A stretch of 64,000 nucleotides of DNA. Source: BJGO01 sp964640655 (GTDB lineage Bacteria > Bacteroidota > Bacteroidia > Chitinophagales > UBA10324). The stretch is from assembly GCA_964640655.1 (NCBI GenBank), contig CAZXFT010000008.1, positions 1 to 64,000 of the forward strand. The letters are read 5' to 3'. This document shows positions 24,357-34,079 of this stretch, piece after piece. Every line of letters begins with the position of its first letter. Position 1 is the stretch's first letter. A program made the position numbers and the translations under genes. The notes beneath the pieces are model-generated. The model was not told where the DNA came from. It did no database searches and worked only from the letters and a program-made list of their open reading frames with translations.

Positions 24357-26732
24357 TTATCGAAGCACTGTTACATTACCTTGTTTAAGTATTGCATTAT
24401 TATCCAGATCGGCACCGGTAACCATATATACATAGGTACCAACATCAGCAGGCTCGCCATTTATTTTTCCATCCCATCCTTCAGTAACACTTTTAGTGTA
24501 CCAAACCTTTTGTCCCCAGCGGTTATAAATTGCGAATTCATCCAAACGGAATATACCTTTAAAAATAATTCGGAATGCATCGTTTTTACCATCACCATTC
24601 GGTGAAAAAGCACTTGGAAGATTTACATTAGCATCTTTGTTTACAACAACAATTACCGAATCACTTACAGCGCAACCATTGGCATCCAGTGCTGTAACAT
24701 AATAAGTTGTTGTTTCTGTAGGTGCTGCTGTAGGGTTAGCAATGTTTGGGTCGTTTAAGCCAAAAGTTGGCTGCCACTGAAATGAACTACCACTTTCAGT
24801 GTTAAGCTGTGTGCTTTCACCCCAATAAATGTAACTCACATCCGGTGAAGCATTAATTGGTATGAGAGAATAAATAGAAACTGAAACATCTGCTGAATTG
24901 GTACAGCCATTTGAGTTTGTTATTACTACACTGTAGGTAGTATTAACAGTTGGACCGGCATTAACACCAGATGTATTTGTACCACTTAATCCGGTTGCTG
25001 GACTCCACACATAACTGACTGCATTAACTGCATCAGCGAATATTGCTGTGAAAGTACCCGGGCAAATGTTCTGTGGAGCAGAAATAGTAATAACAGGTAA
25101 AGGATCTACTGTGATTACAACCTGATCTTGAGATTGAAAGCATGCATTGTTTCCAATTACAGTATAGGTAGTAGTAACGGTAGGGTTTGCAGTTGGGTTG
25201 GCGCAATCTGTACAACTTAATGTTGCACCCGGTCCCCATGTAAAACTGTTTGAATTTGAAGCACTGAGTTGAATGTTGTCTCCTATACAAATTGATTCAT
25301 CAGCCATAGCTTCAACCGGTAACGGATTATCTACAAACACAGTTACCTGATCCTGAGCAACACAAGAACCTATGGCTGCCTGAACTGTATAAACGGTAGT
25401 TATTGTTGGTGTAACTACCGGATCGGGACAAGTTGTACACGTAATATCAACGGGAGGCGACCAGGCATAATTAGGTGCAGGTGAGCAGTTCAATTGGGTA
25501 GATTGACCAAGACAAATTGTGACATCAGGTCCTGCATCAATAATAGGAAAATCATAGAGATTAATTTGAGCTTGAGCAGAGTTAACACCACAACCAGAAG
25601 AAGTATCAGCATCAACTGGTGTTACTGTTAGTATAATGGTTTCAACACCTTCTGCAATATTATCAACGATAGGAATAATTGTAATTACTAATTGAGTGTC
25701 ACCGGGATAAAAGCAAATAGTATCCGACAAAAATTCATAATCAACACCTTCGACAGCAGTACCTGAAGTTTCAATTGTAAAGCAAGAGGTGTCTGTTGCA
25801 CCGCCTCCACCACTACTTTGAAGATTAAAAATAAATTGAGGGTTAAAGTTACATCCCTCAACCGCTGCAGGATTTCCGGTAGGATCTGTATATAAAGAAT
25901 TCAATTCAATTTGCACTGAATTAGACACTAAACTACCAGCTTCCAGAAATACACCGGAGTCTAACGCAGTATCACCAACGTCAGCAACTGCTATTTTCAG
26001 GTGATATGTGTTGCATGGTTGAACGGCCTTAAATGCTGTTAATACAGTTGTAAATCCGTCGTGCTGTACAGTAGTAGTCGTATTATCAGATGGACAGAGT
26101 GCAGGATTACAGCCACCCTGAGTGTTACTGTTTGCATCATTACAAACATAGTATTGAGGATTAAGACCGCAATTAACGTTATTAATGGTAATTGAAGTAG
26201 ATGTGCCTGGAATCAATGCAATGTTCTCATTACCTGTTATACCCGGACCGCTGATAAAGAAGCCAAAAACATCATTAAAGTTTGAGTTCACATAGTCATT
26301 ATATTCTTCAGAAGCGAAGACGTAATCAAATTTTACCGTATCGCCGGGAATATACATATCAAACTCAAGGATACATACATCGGTAGTTGTGTTGGTGGTT
26401 AAAGTATTTAAATCAGGATCTCCGAGTCCGTTGTTACTTACTGTAGTATTGCCTGTATTTGCAGTAAAAATATTGTCTATAGTACCTGAAGTAAGTAATA
26501 CCCCTTTTTGAATACCGTATGATGAAACCGGCCCAACAGTTTCAAATGTACCGGATGGATTTTGCGCACCCGAGCAGTTCATTGTGGCATTGGTAATTAC
26601 AATGCCGCTGTTTGATCCTAATAAAGACTGAGCCAATGCGTTGGCGTCTGAAACGGGTGTTACGGTAGTTTGAGCTACAGTAACTTGCTGAAATAGAATT
26701 GTTAAGAACAGTGTAAATGCTAAAAATCTCAT
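24357..26732 (-). CDS. Paralogous adhesin with choice-of-anchor L domain, four PKD-like repeats and T9SS type B tail
   Basis: About 791 residues from the ATG at 26732, where the signal peptide begins (FLAFTLFLTIL...VAQ); an ATG at 26816 would put 28 polar residues before it and is unlikely. Same plan as the downstream gene: choice-of-anchor L (SEEYNDYVN, NDVFGFFISGPGI), a Calx-beta-like segment (AVEGVDYEFLSD), then four repeats, two with CxxC (TCTTC, SCTDC), and a type B sorting domain (SAFSPNGDGKND, IYNRWGQKVW). First gene of the adhesin-PorP-PorE operon. Tandem duplication with change in repeat number is likely. Confidence 0.87.
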   Translation of the reverse strand: MRFLAFTLFLTILFQQVTVAQTTVTPVSDANALAQSLLGSNSGIVITNATMNCSGAQNPSGTFETVGPVSSYGIQKGVLLTSGTIDNIFTANTGNTTVSNNGLGDPDLNTLTTNTTTDVCILEFDMYIPGDTVKFDYVFASEEYNDYVNSNFNDVFGFFISGPGITGNENIALIPGTSTSITINNVNCGLNPQYYVCNDANSNTQGGCNPALCPSDNTTTTVQHDGFTTVLTAFKAVQPCNTYHLKIAVADVGDTALDSGVFLEAGSLVSNSVQIELNSLYTDPTGNPAAVEGCNFNPQFIFNLQSSGGGGATDTSCFTIETSGTAVEGVDYEFLSDTICFYPGDTQLVITIIPIVDNIAEGVETIILTVTPVDADTSSGCGVNSAQAQINLYDFPIIDAGPDVTICLGQSTQLNCSPAPNYAWSPPVDITCTTCPDPVVTPTITTVYTVQAAIGSCVAQDQVTVFVDNPLPVEAMADESICIGDNIQLSASNSNSFTWGPGATLSCTDCANPTANPTVTTTYTVIGNNACFQSQDQVVITVDPLPVITISAPQNICPGTFTAIFADAVNAVSYVWSPATGLSGTNTSGVNAGPTVNTTYSVVITNSNGCTNSADVSVSIYSLIPINASPDVSYIYWGESTQLNTESGSSFQWQPTFGLNDPNIANPTAAPTETTTYYVTALDANGCAVSDSVIVVVNKDANVNLPSAFSPNGDGKNDAFRIIFKGIFRLDEFAIYNRWGQKVWYTKSVTEGWDGKINGEPADVGTYVYMVTGADLDNNAILKQGNVTVLR

Positions 26733-26874
26733 GTTATTTGAAGTATTAAAACGTCGGTAAATTATTGAATTAATATTATTCTGACAAATAGTCGAATTTA
26801 CAGGTTGTGTGTTCATAGAGTTTATTAGGTTATTTATGTTTACGTAGCTGATTTATAGCTCGTTAGTTTGGTCT

Positions 26875-28356
26875 TTATTTTTTACCACACACCTTGATGA
26901 GTGCCTTATTCCACAGGTCGTTTAACTCTTCTGAAATTCTCAATTGGATTACCACAAATCCATAGATCAGAGAAACGGGAAATGAGATAAGAATAGCAAT
27001 CCACCGGGATTTAAAATCTGAATCTAAGTTACCAATAAATACAGCCATCAATACAAACAAGACCAGCGCTTTTATTGTATGTAAGGTAAAGGGATGAATA
27101 CGGTAAACCCACTGAAGAAATACCATGCGAGTGCTATTGAAAACTACATATGCGACAGGTACGGATATAGCAGCCCCAATAACCCCGTACTTAGGAATCA
27201 AAAAGTATGTACCTGCTGTGGAGACAAAAATGAGTGTTACGTTAGTCAGCAGGTTAAATCTGATATGTTTGGAATACAATATGATTTCGCCGTTAATACC
27301 TGTAGCCATATCGAGCAATCTTCCAAAGCCAATAATCAGAAACACCCATTTAACGGGATGATATGCTTCGGGCAGTAAGTTAACCACCCAGTCTATATTA
27401 AGCCATAACATCAGGTAAATGAAACCACCAACAATTAACTGGTTAATAGAAGTTTGACGGTATAACTGTTGGAGTTTTGGTATGTCGTTGTTTTTCCAGG
27501 CCTCGGCAATAATAGGAATGCTGACCTGATTCATCGTGCGGGACGGAATAATAACTAAAGTGGCTATGAAGAATGCTACAGAATAAACCGCAGTATCCTC
27601 TAAACCGGCTAATGCTCCAAGCATGATCACATCGATATTCGAAGTATAAACTGCTGCAATACTGGAAGCATATACAAACCAGGTATAGCGACTGAGTTTG
27701 CTATAAGTCATAATTTGTGTAACACGAATTGGTGCAGCAAACAACTGACCCAGATATGCGAGATAAATCAGGATAACAATAAAGTGTATCAGGTATGAAG
27801 CAATGAACAGGTAAAAAAAGCCTGTAAAATCAACCCATGAGGATACATACGCAAACAAGACAAGTGTCTGAAACAAACGCAGCAGAACTTCCTTGATAAA
27901 AGTTGGAACAACCGTTTTTAGCAGCGAACGTGCATAGAAGAATGCGAGCTCAAATACCAGTATAAAAAACGCAATGGGGTATGTAAAAAAATAGTGAGTA
28001 TTGAATAATGCTGATTTCGGTTCGTAGAAAGATTGTATGGGTTCTTTGAATAAATAGAACAGTGCACCAAAAAATACGAAGCCTGCACATGCAATGACAT
28101 ACAACAAGGTTAGAATGCCGTAATGCTTTTCCTGCTTGTTGTTGAAGTATGGAAAAAAACGTTGAAGTGTGTATGATGTACCGAACAATGCAAACTGCGA
28201 TAAGAGCACAGCTACTGAAATTAACAAGCGTGTTAGCCCCACCTGCTCCGGACTGAGGTATATAGGGTAAAGAACAATAAAATTAACATAGCCTAGCAAC
28301 GCACCCATATAGGTGATAATCGATGCCTGAAAACTTTGACGCTGAACGATGCCCAA
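26875..28356 (-). CDS. Polysaccharide/oligosaccharide flippase (Wzx/MATE-like)
   Basis: 493 residues with 12-14 hydrophobic segments along the whole length, typical of the MOP superfamily. The start is TTG at 28356; no closer ATG exists and the sequence MGIVQRQSFQASIITY matches the usual start of Bacteroidota members. Such proteins move lipid-linked glycans or lipid II-like precursors across the inner membrane. It lies between two adhesin loci and near the glycan cluster, so it is probably the flippase for that glycan. The substrate is inferred. Confidence 0.85.
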   Translation of the reverse strand: MGIVQRQSFQASIITYMGALLGYVNFIVLYPIYLSPEQVGLTRLLISVAVLLSQFALFGTSYTLQRFFPYFNNKQEKHYGILTLLYVIACAGFVFFGALFYLFKEPIQSFYEPKSALFNTHYFFTYPIAFFILVFELAFFYARSLLKTVVPTFIKEVLLRLFQTLVLFAYVSSWVDFTGFFYLFIASYLIHFIVILIYLAYLGQLFAAPIRVTQIMTYSKLSRYTWFVYASSIAAVYTSNIDVIMLGALAGLEDTAVYSVAFFIATLVIIPSRTMNQVSIPIIAEAWKNNDIPKLQQLYRQTSINQLIVGGFIYLMLWLNIDWVVNLLPEAYHPVKWVFLIIGFGRLLDMATGINGEIILYSKHIRFNLLTNVTLIFVSTAGTYFLIPKYGVIGAAISVPVAYVVFNSTRMVFLQWVYRIHPFTLHTIKALVLFVLMAVFIGNLDSDFKSRWIAILISFPVSLIYGFVVIQLRISEELNDLWNKALIKVCGKK

Positions 28357-28437
28357 AACGCTGACTTACGTCTGTGAAAATAGAGATGTAAATCTTCTAA
28401 CTATAAAATCAGATTCCACAATGTTCAATAAAAATGA

Positions 28438-31164
28438 CTAACGAAGAAGAGTTACGTTGCCGGAGATTAAATGATCCTTACCATTACATCGGTACTTGAT
28501 AATGTATACATAGGTACCAATATCAAAAGATGCGTTGTTGATTCTATTTCCCGTCCAACCAACTTTTGGGTGATTTGTAGTAAAAACCTGTTGCCCCCAA
28601 CGATTATAAATTGAAAACTCCATTAAGGTTAAGTTCGATACAATTATTGGTGTAAGCACATCATTGATTCCATCACCATTAGGTGAAAACGCACTAGGAA
28701 TAAATACTCCATCACAAATTGAAAGTAACCTCACCACCACAGAATCGCTTGCTGTGCAACCAAAGTCGTCTATACCAGTTACATAATAGGTCGTTGTGCT
28801 AAAAGGACTGGCGATTGGATTATAAATAGATGTATCGCTTAATGATTCATTAAAATTCCAATTGTAAAATGCAGCACCGCTTGCATTCAACTGAGTGGAT
28901 TGACCCGTATTTATTGCAACATCATTACCCGCGTCAACAAACCCTTCATTCACGAAAACATAAAAAGAACCCGTATATGAGCATCCATTAGTATCTAATA
29001 ATTGTATTGTAAACTCTGTTGATACAGGAGGAAATAGAATTATAGAATCGCAATTATTACACGATACGAATTGAGATGGTGAAATGTTGAGTATAGTACT
29101 ATTAGATGGCTGATTGAACAGCACACTATCTGTTAGGCATATTGACAGATTTTGCAAAGTGTATGAAGTGGGAGAAAAAGCTGTAACAATCAATGTATCA
29201 CCTACAACACAGCTTTGGCTGCTGTTAACTACGTATGTTGTATTAGTGGAAGGTGTACAAACGACTATGTCACCTGAAGTCTGATTTAATCCAGTAATAG
29301 GTTGCCAATTATAAGTAGTTGCCCCACTTGCAATAATTGAAAAGGAATTACCCAAGCATATTGATGTATCTGTAATATTTAGTTGAATTATTGAAGCAGG
29401 TGTAACCGATACAAAAACAAAACCTGTATCTATACAATAATCATTCTGTGCTATGAATGTATAGGTAGTATTCATCGGTGGGAAAGCGAACGGGGAAATA
29501 CAATTTGAACAAGATAAATATTGAGAAGGCAACCAGGTATATGTGCAATTGGGGCAAGCAACAGATAGAGCAATAGTATCAAATTGACAAATAGAATATG
29601 TTGTAGTATCTAAAGTATTAATTGCAGTATTAATTGTTATTGTATCAATCTTTTGACAACAATCATTAGAAACAGTAATTGAGTATGTATTTCCCGGCGA
29701 TACGACTATGCTTGAATTTGTGCTTCCATCACTCCATAAATAATTTGCAACATTTGAATTAATAGCGTTTAGAACAAAATCAGAGCATACTGCAGTGTCA
29801 TTCCCCAATGAAAAATCGGCTAGTTCACATGGATTCGAAATAGTTGTATTTATAGGCGATAATGATAATGTTGAAAAGTTACTTGGATATGTAGTGATGA
29901 TTCTATTACCGGTAAAAGACGGATTTGTGGTAGTGATAACATTTATATTGCCGGTTTCAACACAATTCGAGTTTATTAATCCATCATCTGTTACCCTAAG
30001 CGTAATAAGTGTTTTGTCTGGTTGGAGTGTCGCTCCGGTAAACATGAAGTAGTCATTTGAAAAATACCCGGGTAAACTAGCGGAATAATTTACATTGTAA
30101 ACGTGCTGATTATTAATTCCATAATACTTATTCCATAACACACTACCTTGTTTTGAGATGGACAATAAAAAAAGGCGATTATAAGAGGCTTGAGAGCAAT
30201 ATCCTGAAATAAAATATTCATTGGCTGCATTGTAAATTCTAAATCCTCGCTCTAAAGTCGAATTTTGAAAATTATAATTTCTTGACCACTTCATATTACC
30301 AAAAGTGTCGCATTTAATTATTCCTATTTCAAAATTAGTTGTTGTCCCATCATTGTCACCGAAATAAACTATTACAATAGAATCATTATCTTGTAAAATG
30401 CATGAACCGTACATTCTACAAGTAAAATTTTCATCACCTATAAAATACTTTGTCCAGATATGATTGCCTGATGTATCAAATTTTGTAAAGAATATACGCA
30501 TTTGATCAATAGCTGCTCCGGCTACATATAATCTGCCGGTGGAGTATATCACGCTTTTATTCATACTAAGTATTGACTCTGAAACATCGTCAATGAATGA
30601 GTTTTGGTAATCGTACTTATCGCTCTGACTAAGAATATTCCCATTGAGTGCATCTACTTTAATTAATACAGGATCATTATAGGTACCACTAATTGGTTCA
30701 TGTGCCGCCATAAGCATGTATGTACTGTTAGAAAGTTGCAACATTCTTCTAGCTGTAAACCTGTAATTCACTCCACTCAAAATATTGCAAAACTGAAAAT
30801 TGCCATCAACAGAAACCTTAAAGTAGAATCCTTGATTAGGAACGAAATTAGATTCCAAACTGCCACCGGTACCAATGATATAATTATCCGAAGTTAATTC
30901 TAGTGAGATAATATAAAACACATTATTTGAAGGGAATGGTTTAATGCATTTTGACCAGATAACAACACCAGAATCGTTTACTCTCATAATTAAAGCACTG
31001 TCATTTCTCGAACCGCCAACGATATTGTCACTACCAACCCTTATAACGCTGGTTCCTTCTCCTATGAATGAGGAGTATGTATGCAAATATTCTTGTGAAA
31101 GCGAAGACTTACTAGTGCTTATGAGAAGTATCGCAATCTCAATGAAAATCTTAATTGTTTTCAA
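28438..31164 (-). CDS. Surface protein with PKD-like repeats and T9SS type B tail
   Basis: 908 residues; start TTG at 31164, two bases beyond the previous stop codon. A signal peptide (to about 23) leads into a ~400-residue region of repeating strands like a beta-propeller (VNDSGVVIWSK, VDGNFQFCN, FDTSGNHIWTK, KQGSVLWNK), then five PKD-like repeats, two with CxxC (CSNC, CNNC). The C-terminus is a type B sorting domain (SAFSPNGDGIND, IYNRWGQQVF, GTYVYII). Secreted to the cell surface by T9SS. It has no PorP/SprF gene of its own beside it; the nearest is 7 kb away. Its tight junction with a glycosyltransferase gene is unusual. Confidence 0.85.
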   Translation of the reverse strand: MKTIKIFIEIAILLISTSKSSLSQEYLHTYSSFIGEGTSVIRVGSDNIVGGSRNDSALIMRVNDSGVVIWSKCIKPFPSNNVFYIISLELTSDNYIIGTGGSLESNFVPNQGFYFKVSVDGNFQFCNILSGVNYRFTARRMLQLSNSTYMLMAAHEPISGTYNDPVLIKVDALNGNILSQSDKYDYQNSFIDDVSESILSMNKSVIYSTGRLYVAGAAIDQMRIFFTKFDTSGNHIWTKYFIGDENFTCRMYGSCILQDNDSIVIVYFGDNDGTTTNFEIGIIKCDTFGNMKWSRNYNFQNSTLERGFRIYNAANEYFISGYCSQASYNRLFLLSISKQGSVLWNKYYGINNQHVYNVNYSASLPGYFSNDYFMFTGATLQPDKTLITLRVTDDGLINSNCVETGNINVITTTNPSFTGNRIITTYPSNFSTLSLSPINTTISNPCELADFSLGNDTAVCSDFVLNAINSNVANYLWSDGSTNSSIVVSPGNTYSITVSNDCCQKIDTITINTAINTLDTTTYSICQFDTIALSVACPNCTYTWLPSQYLSCSNCISPFAFPPMNTTYTFIAQNDYCIDTGFVFVSVTPASIIQLNITDTSICLGNSFSIIASGATTYNWQPITGLNQTSGDIVVCTPSTNTTYVVNSSQSCVVGDTLIVTAFSPTSYTLQNLSICLTDSVLFNQPSNSTILNISPSQFVSCNNCDSIILFPPVSTEFTIQLLDTNGCSYTGSFYVFVNEGFVDAGNDVAINTGQSTQLNASGAAFYNWNFNESLSDTSIYNPIASPFSTTTYYVTGIDDFGCTASDSVVVRLLSICDGVFIPSAFSPNGDGINDVLTPIIVSNLTLMEFSIYNRWGQQVFTTNHPKVGWTGNRINNASFDIGTYVYIIKYRCNGKDHLISGNVTLLR

Positions 31165-31165
31165 C

Positions 31166-32341
31166 TTAGATGATATGCTTCATCAAATATATTGCTCTTT
31201 CTTGTGAAAAAAGTAATTTAATGTGCCTATCATTATCAGCAATTGATGTACTGATATCATCAGAAAGTCCGCTTGCAATATCAAAGATTGATACTTGATT
31301 GTCCTTTAAATAATGCAATAAATTACTGTTTGAGTTGAGAAACACTTTCTTATTCAGTGTGAGCATTAAGAAAACATTTCCGGCCGCTTCAGTTCTACAA
31401 TGATTGTAAAACCCATAATCAGTAATATTTAAAAAATTCAAGTAATCTTCTTTGGGCAAATATTTGTCAAGTATAATAAAATTATTTCCTAATACTTTCC
31501 TGCCATATTCAGCCACATAGTTACCATATTTTGCATCGCCATAAGATAAGGGGCACACCACCTGAAATTTAGAAGAATCATAAGATGCAAGTAATTTGAT
31601 AATCGAAATATGGTTATTTGATAAGGATGCTGAGTTTCCTAATACAATAGTTAATTTATTTTTTAATTTAATTTCCTGACGAAGTCTATCTTGAGAAGAT
31701 TTATTAAGAATAATATCTAATGAACTATAATCAAATTCATAATAGAAAAATTCCTTAAAAATTGCTTTTGTATTATATAAAGTCTTCAGCAGGATATAAT
31801 CGTACTTATTATAATGACAAAATACATCGACCCGAGATATTGCTTTTTGCCTGTTCCTTAACTCAATGATATCAATTAGAGAGAAATATTCTGAACGTTT
31901 TATAGCCTTTATTGCATCATAAAATTTATTTCCTGTCTTGACGAATGTGTGATTATGCTTTAAATACTCGATAGAAATCTCATCATAGATTTTTGTTTTA
32001 AAGTATCTGACAGGCATAAACATATCAGCACCCCAAAACATCCAAAAAACTTTATAATTACTGCGAACGTAAGTATTGATAAAATTGCAAGCCTCGTTAG
32101 TAAGATAGTGTATGAATAAATTAACTTGTACTGACTTATGCACTGTTAATTTTTTAAATTCGGCACTGTTGTATTTAAGAGTTATTACCTTATTATTTTT
32201 TACTCTTTTCTTAATCGGTAAACTCCAGGGCGTTAAGCCGCTAACTATTAGATATATATTATCTTCATGTCCATAAACCTTTTCAAAGTTCTCAATGAAT
32301 GCATCCATGAAGCCATTGTCAGGTAGAAAATGTATATTCAT
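31166..32341 (-). CDS. TDP-Fuc4NAc:lipid II transferase-like glycosyltransferase (WecF/GT56-like)
   Basis: 391 residues without signal peptide. The C-terminal half carries blocks of the GT56/WecF family: LGNSASLSNNH, CPLSYGD, GRKVLGNNFIILDKYLPKEDYL and YNHCRTEAAGNVFLML. WecF adds 4-acetamido-4,6-dideoxygalactose to a lipid-linked oligosaccharide. The two genes upstream encode an aminotransferase and an acetyltransferase of the type needed to make such a sugar, which supports this call. It overlaps the acetyltransferase gene by 4 bp. Confidence 0.75.
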   Translation of the reverse strand: MNIHFLPDNGFMDAFIENFEKVYGHEDNIYLIVSGLTPWSLPIKKRVKNNKVITLKYNSAEFKKLTVHKSVQVNLFIHYLTNEACNFINTYVRSNYKVFWMFWGADMFMPVRYFKTKIYDEISIEYLKHNHTFVKTGNKFYDAIKAIKRSEYFSLIDIIELRNRQKAISRVDVFCHYNKYDYILLKTLYNTKAIFKEFFYYEFDYSSLDIILNKSSQDRLRQEIKLKNKLTIVLGNSASLSNNHISIIKLLASYDSSKFQVVCPLSYGDAKYGNYVAEYGRKVLGNNFIILDKYLPKEDYLNFLNITDYGFYNHCRTEAAGNVFLMLTLNKKVFLNSNSNLLHYLKDNQVSIFDIASGLSDDISTSIADNDRHIKLLFSQERAIYLMKHII

Positions 32342-32946
32342 TTCGAGATAGCTTTAGCAGGAGACCCTACTACTGTTGTGTTCGCCTTAACATTCTTGGT
32401 CACAACTGCTCCAGCACCAATAACAGCATTATCCTCAATGACTATATTTGGTAATATAGTTGCACCTGCACCGATAAACACAGAAGACCCGATTGTAGTA
32501 TTGCCTAGAATTAATGCTCCGGGAGATATAACAGAATATTTACCTATTCTAGAACCGTGACAAACTAGAGACTTTACATTTATTAATACAAGATCATCAA
32601 TAGAAACACAACTCTCAATAATAACGTGTTTCATAATTATCACCCCCTGACCAATTCTTGTTTGATAAGAACCAATAAGAGATTTTGAAGAAATTAAAGA
32701 GTTCAATTCAAAACCTTTATCATGAAATTTTTTATAAATTTTTTCTCTTGACAGTGGGTCTCCTATAGCTATACAATATTTAGTATCATCTTTAACACTC
32801 TCTATATGTGTAATAATTTGAAATTTGTCAAGAAATTTATATCTTCTATTATTAACATTATCATAAAACAATAGGTTGTCACCAAATTGTTCTTGTAAAT
32901 CTTCAATTAATTGTGTAGCGAGCCCCCCCGCACCAATAACTATCAT
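32338..32946 (-). CDS. NeuD/PglD-type sugar O/N-acyltransferase
   Basis: 202 residues. A Rossmann-like N-terminal domain (IVIGAGGLATQLIEDL) is followed by left-handed beta-helix hexapeptide repeats from about residue 95 to 195 (IGQGVIIMKHV, VISPGALILGNTTIG, VFIGAGATILPNI, VIGAGAVVTKNV). The family acetylates the 4-amino group of nucleotide-linked dideoxy sugars or sialic-acid precursors. It overlaps the aminotransferase gene by 4 bp and the transferase gene by 4 bp, so the three are translationally coupled. Confidence 0.87.
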   Translation of the reverse strand: MIVIGAGGLATQLIEDLQEQFGDNLLFYDNVNNRRYKFLDKFQIITHIESVKDDTKYCIAIGDPLSREKIYKKFHDKGFELNSLISSKSLIGSYQTRIGQGVIIMKHVIIESCVSIDDLVLINVKSLVCHGSRIGKYSVISPGALILGNTTIGSSVFIGAGATILPNIVIEDNAVIGAGAVVTKNVKANTTVVGSPAKAISK

Positions 32947-34028
32947 AATGAATTATTAATCAATGATGAAATAGATTCAACTTCTGAGTCACTGAGTTCA
33001 AAGTATAGTGGAAGTGAAAGGACGCTTTTACTTATTCTCTCCGATACTGGGCATTCCTGGTACGATAAATACGGCAATGTATTCAGTGAAGGATAAAAGT
33101 ATCTTCTAGGATAGATATTATTGCGGTTAAGAGTTTCAATAACCTTTAGACAAGTTGTCTCATCCGGGAGGATAATAGGATAATATGCAAAGTTATATTG
33201 AGTATCAGGAATAGCAACAGGTTTAGAAATGATATTGTAATTGAGAGTATTGTCATATAACTCGGAAATGGCTCTTCTACGTACCAAAATCTCATTAAAA
33301 TGATTCAAAACACATAAACCCATTGCTGCATGAACTTCAGAGTTTTTAGCATTAATTCCAGGCAAATAGTAGTCATCATATATGTGTCCGAACTGTCGCA
33401 TCTTATATAACTGATCAAATAAATCAGAGTGATTAGTAAAAAGTGCTCCTCCTTCAACTGTATGAAATATTTTAGTGGCATGAAAACTACACGTTGAAAT
33501 ATCACCGTAATTGAAAATGGAGCTACCCTTATACTTCACACCAAATGCATGTGCAGCATCATATATCACCTTCAAGTTGTATTTGTTTGCAATCTTCTCA
33601 AGGCGAATAACATCGCAGGGATTACCATAAACATGTGTTACTAATATTGCTTGTGTGTTAGCAGTAATCTTTTCTTCTATTAAATCACAGTTGATATTGC
33701 AGTCACTTTCATTAATGTCAACAAAGATGGGTTTACAATCACGCCATAGTATCGAATTCAAGGTAGCCACATAAGAAAACGGTGTTGTGATTATTTCATT
33801 AGTAAGATTCAGAACTTTAATAGCCATATCTAAAACAACAGTGCCATTCGTGCAAAACAGAAGCTTGTCAATATCTAACTCTTTTGCAAGCTCTCTTTCA
33901 AGTTCTACAACATGTTTACCATTATTTGTAAGCCAACCAGTAGCAAATATTTCTTCCATGTAACTCATATATTCATTTAAGGGTGGAAGAAATGTCTTGG
34001 TCACTAGTATTTTCTCATTACTAATCAT
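32943..34028 (-). CDS. DegT/DnrJ/EryC1/StrS sugar aminotransferase
   Basis: 361 residues. A PLP-dependent aspartate-aminotransferase-fold enzyme of nucleotide-sugar metabolism. The PLP lysine is Lys186 in FHATKIFHT, Asp157 in IYDAAHAFG binds the pyridine ring, and TTPFSYVAT is the usual phosphate-side segment. It should aminate a 4-keto-6-deoxy nucleotide sugar. With the acetyltransferase and WecF-like transferase it makes a short pathway for a 4-acetamido-4,6-dideoxyhexose. The rmlA/rmlB-type genes supplying the keto sugar are not in this window. Confidence 0.88.
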   Translation of the reverse strand: MISNEKILVTKTFLPPLNEYMSYMEEIFATGWLTNNGKHVVELERELAKELDIDKLLFCTNGTVVLDMAIKVLNLTNEIITTPFSYVATLNSILWRDCKPIFVDINESDCNINCDLIEEKITANTQAILVTHVYGNPCDVIRLEKIANKYNLKVIYDAAHAFGVKYKGSSIFNYGDISTCSFHATKIFHTVEGGALFTNHSDLFDQLYKMRQFGHIYDDYYLPGINAKNSEVHAAMGLCVLNHFNEILVRRRAISELYDNTLNYNIISKPVAIPDTQYNFAYYPIILPDETTCLKVIETLNRNNIYPRRYFYPSLNTLPYLSYQECPVSERISKSVLSLPLYFELSDSEVESISSLINNSL

Positions 34029-34079
34029 ATCGCAAAGAACGCATTAAATGGAAAAAAGGAACAGTGAGTAATTTGAATA

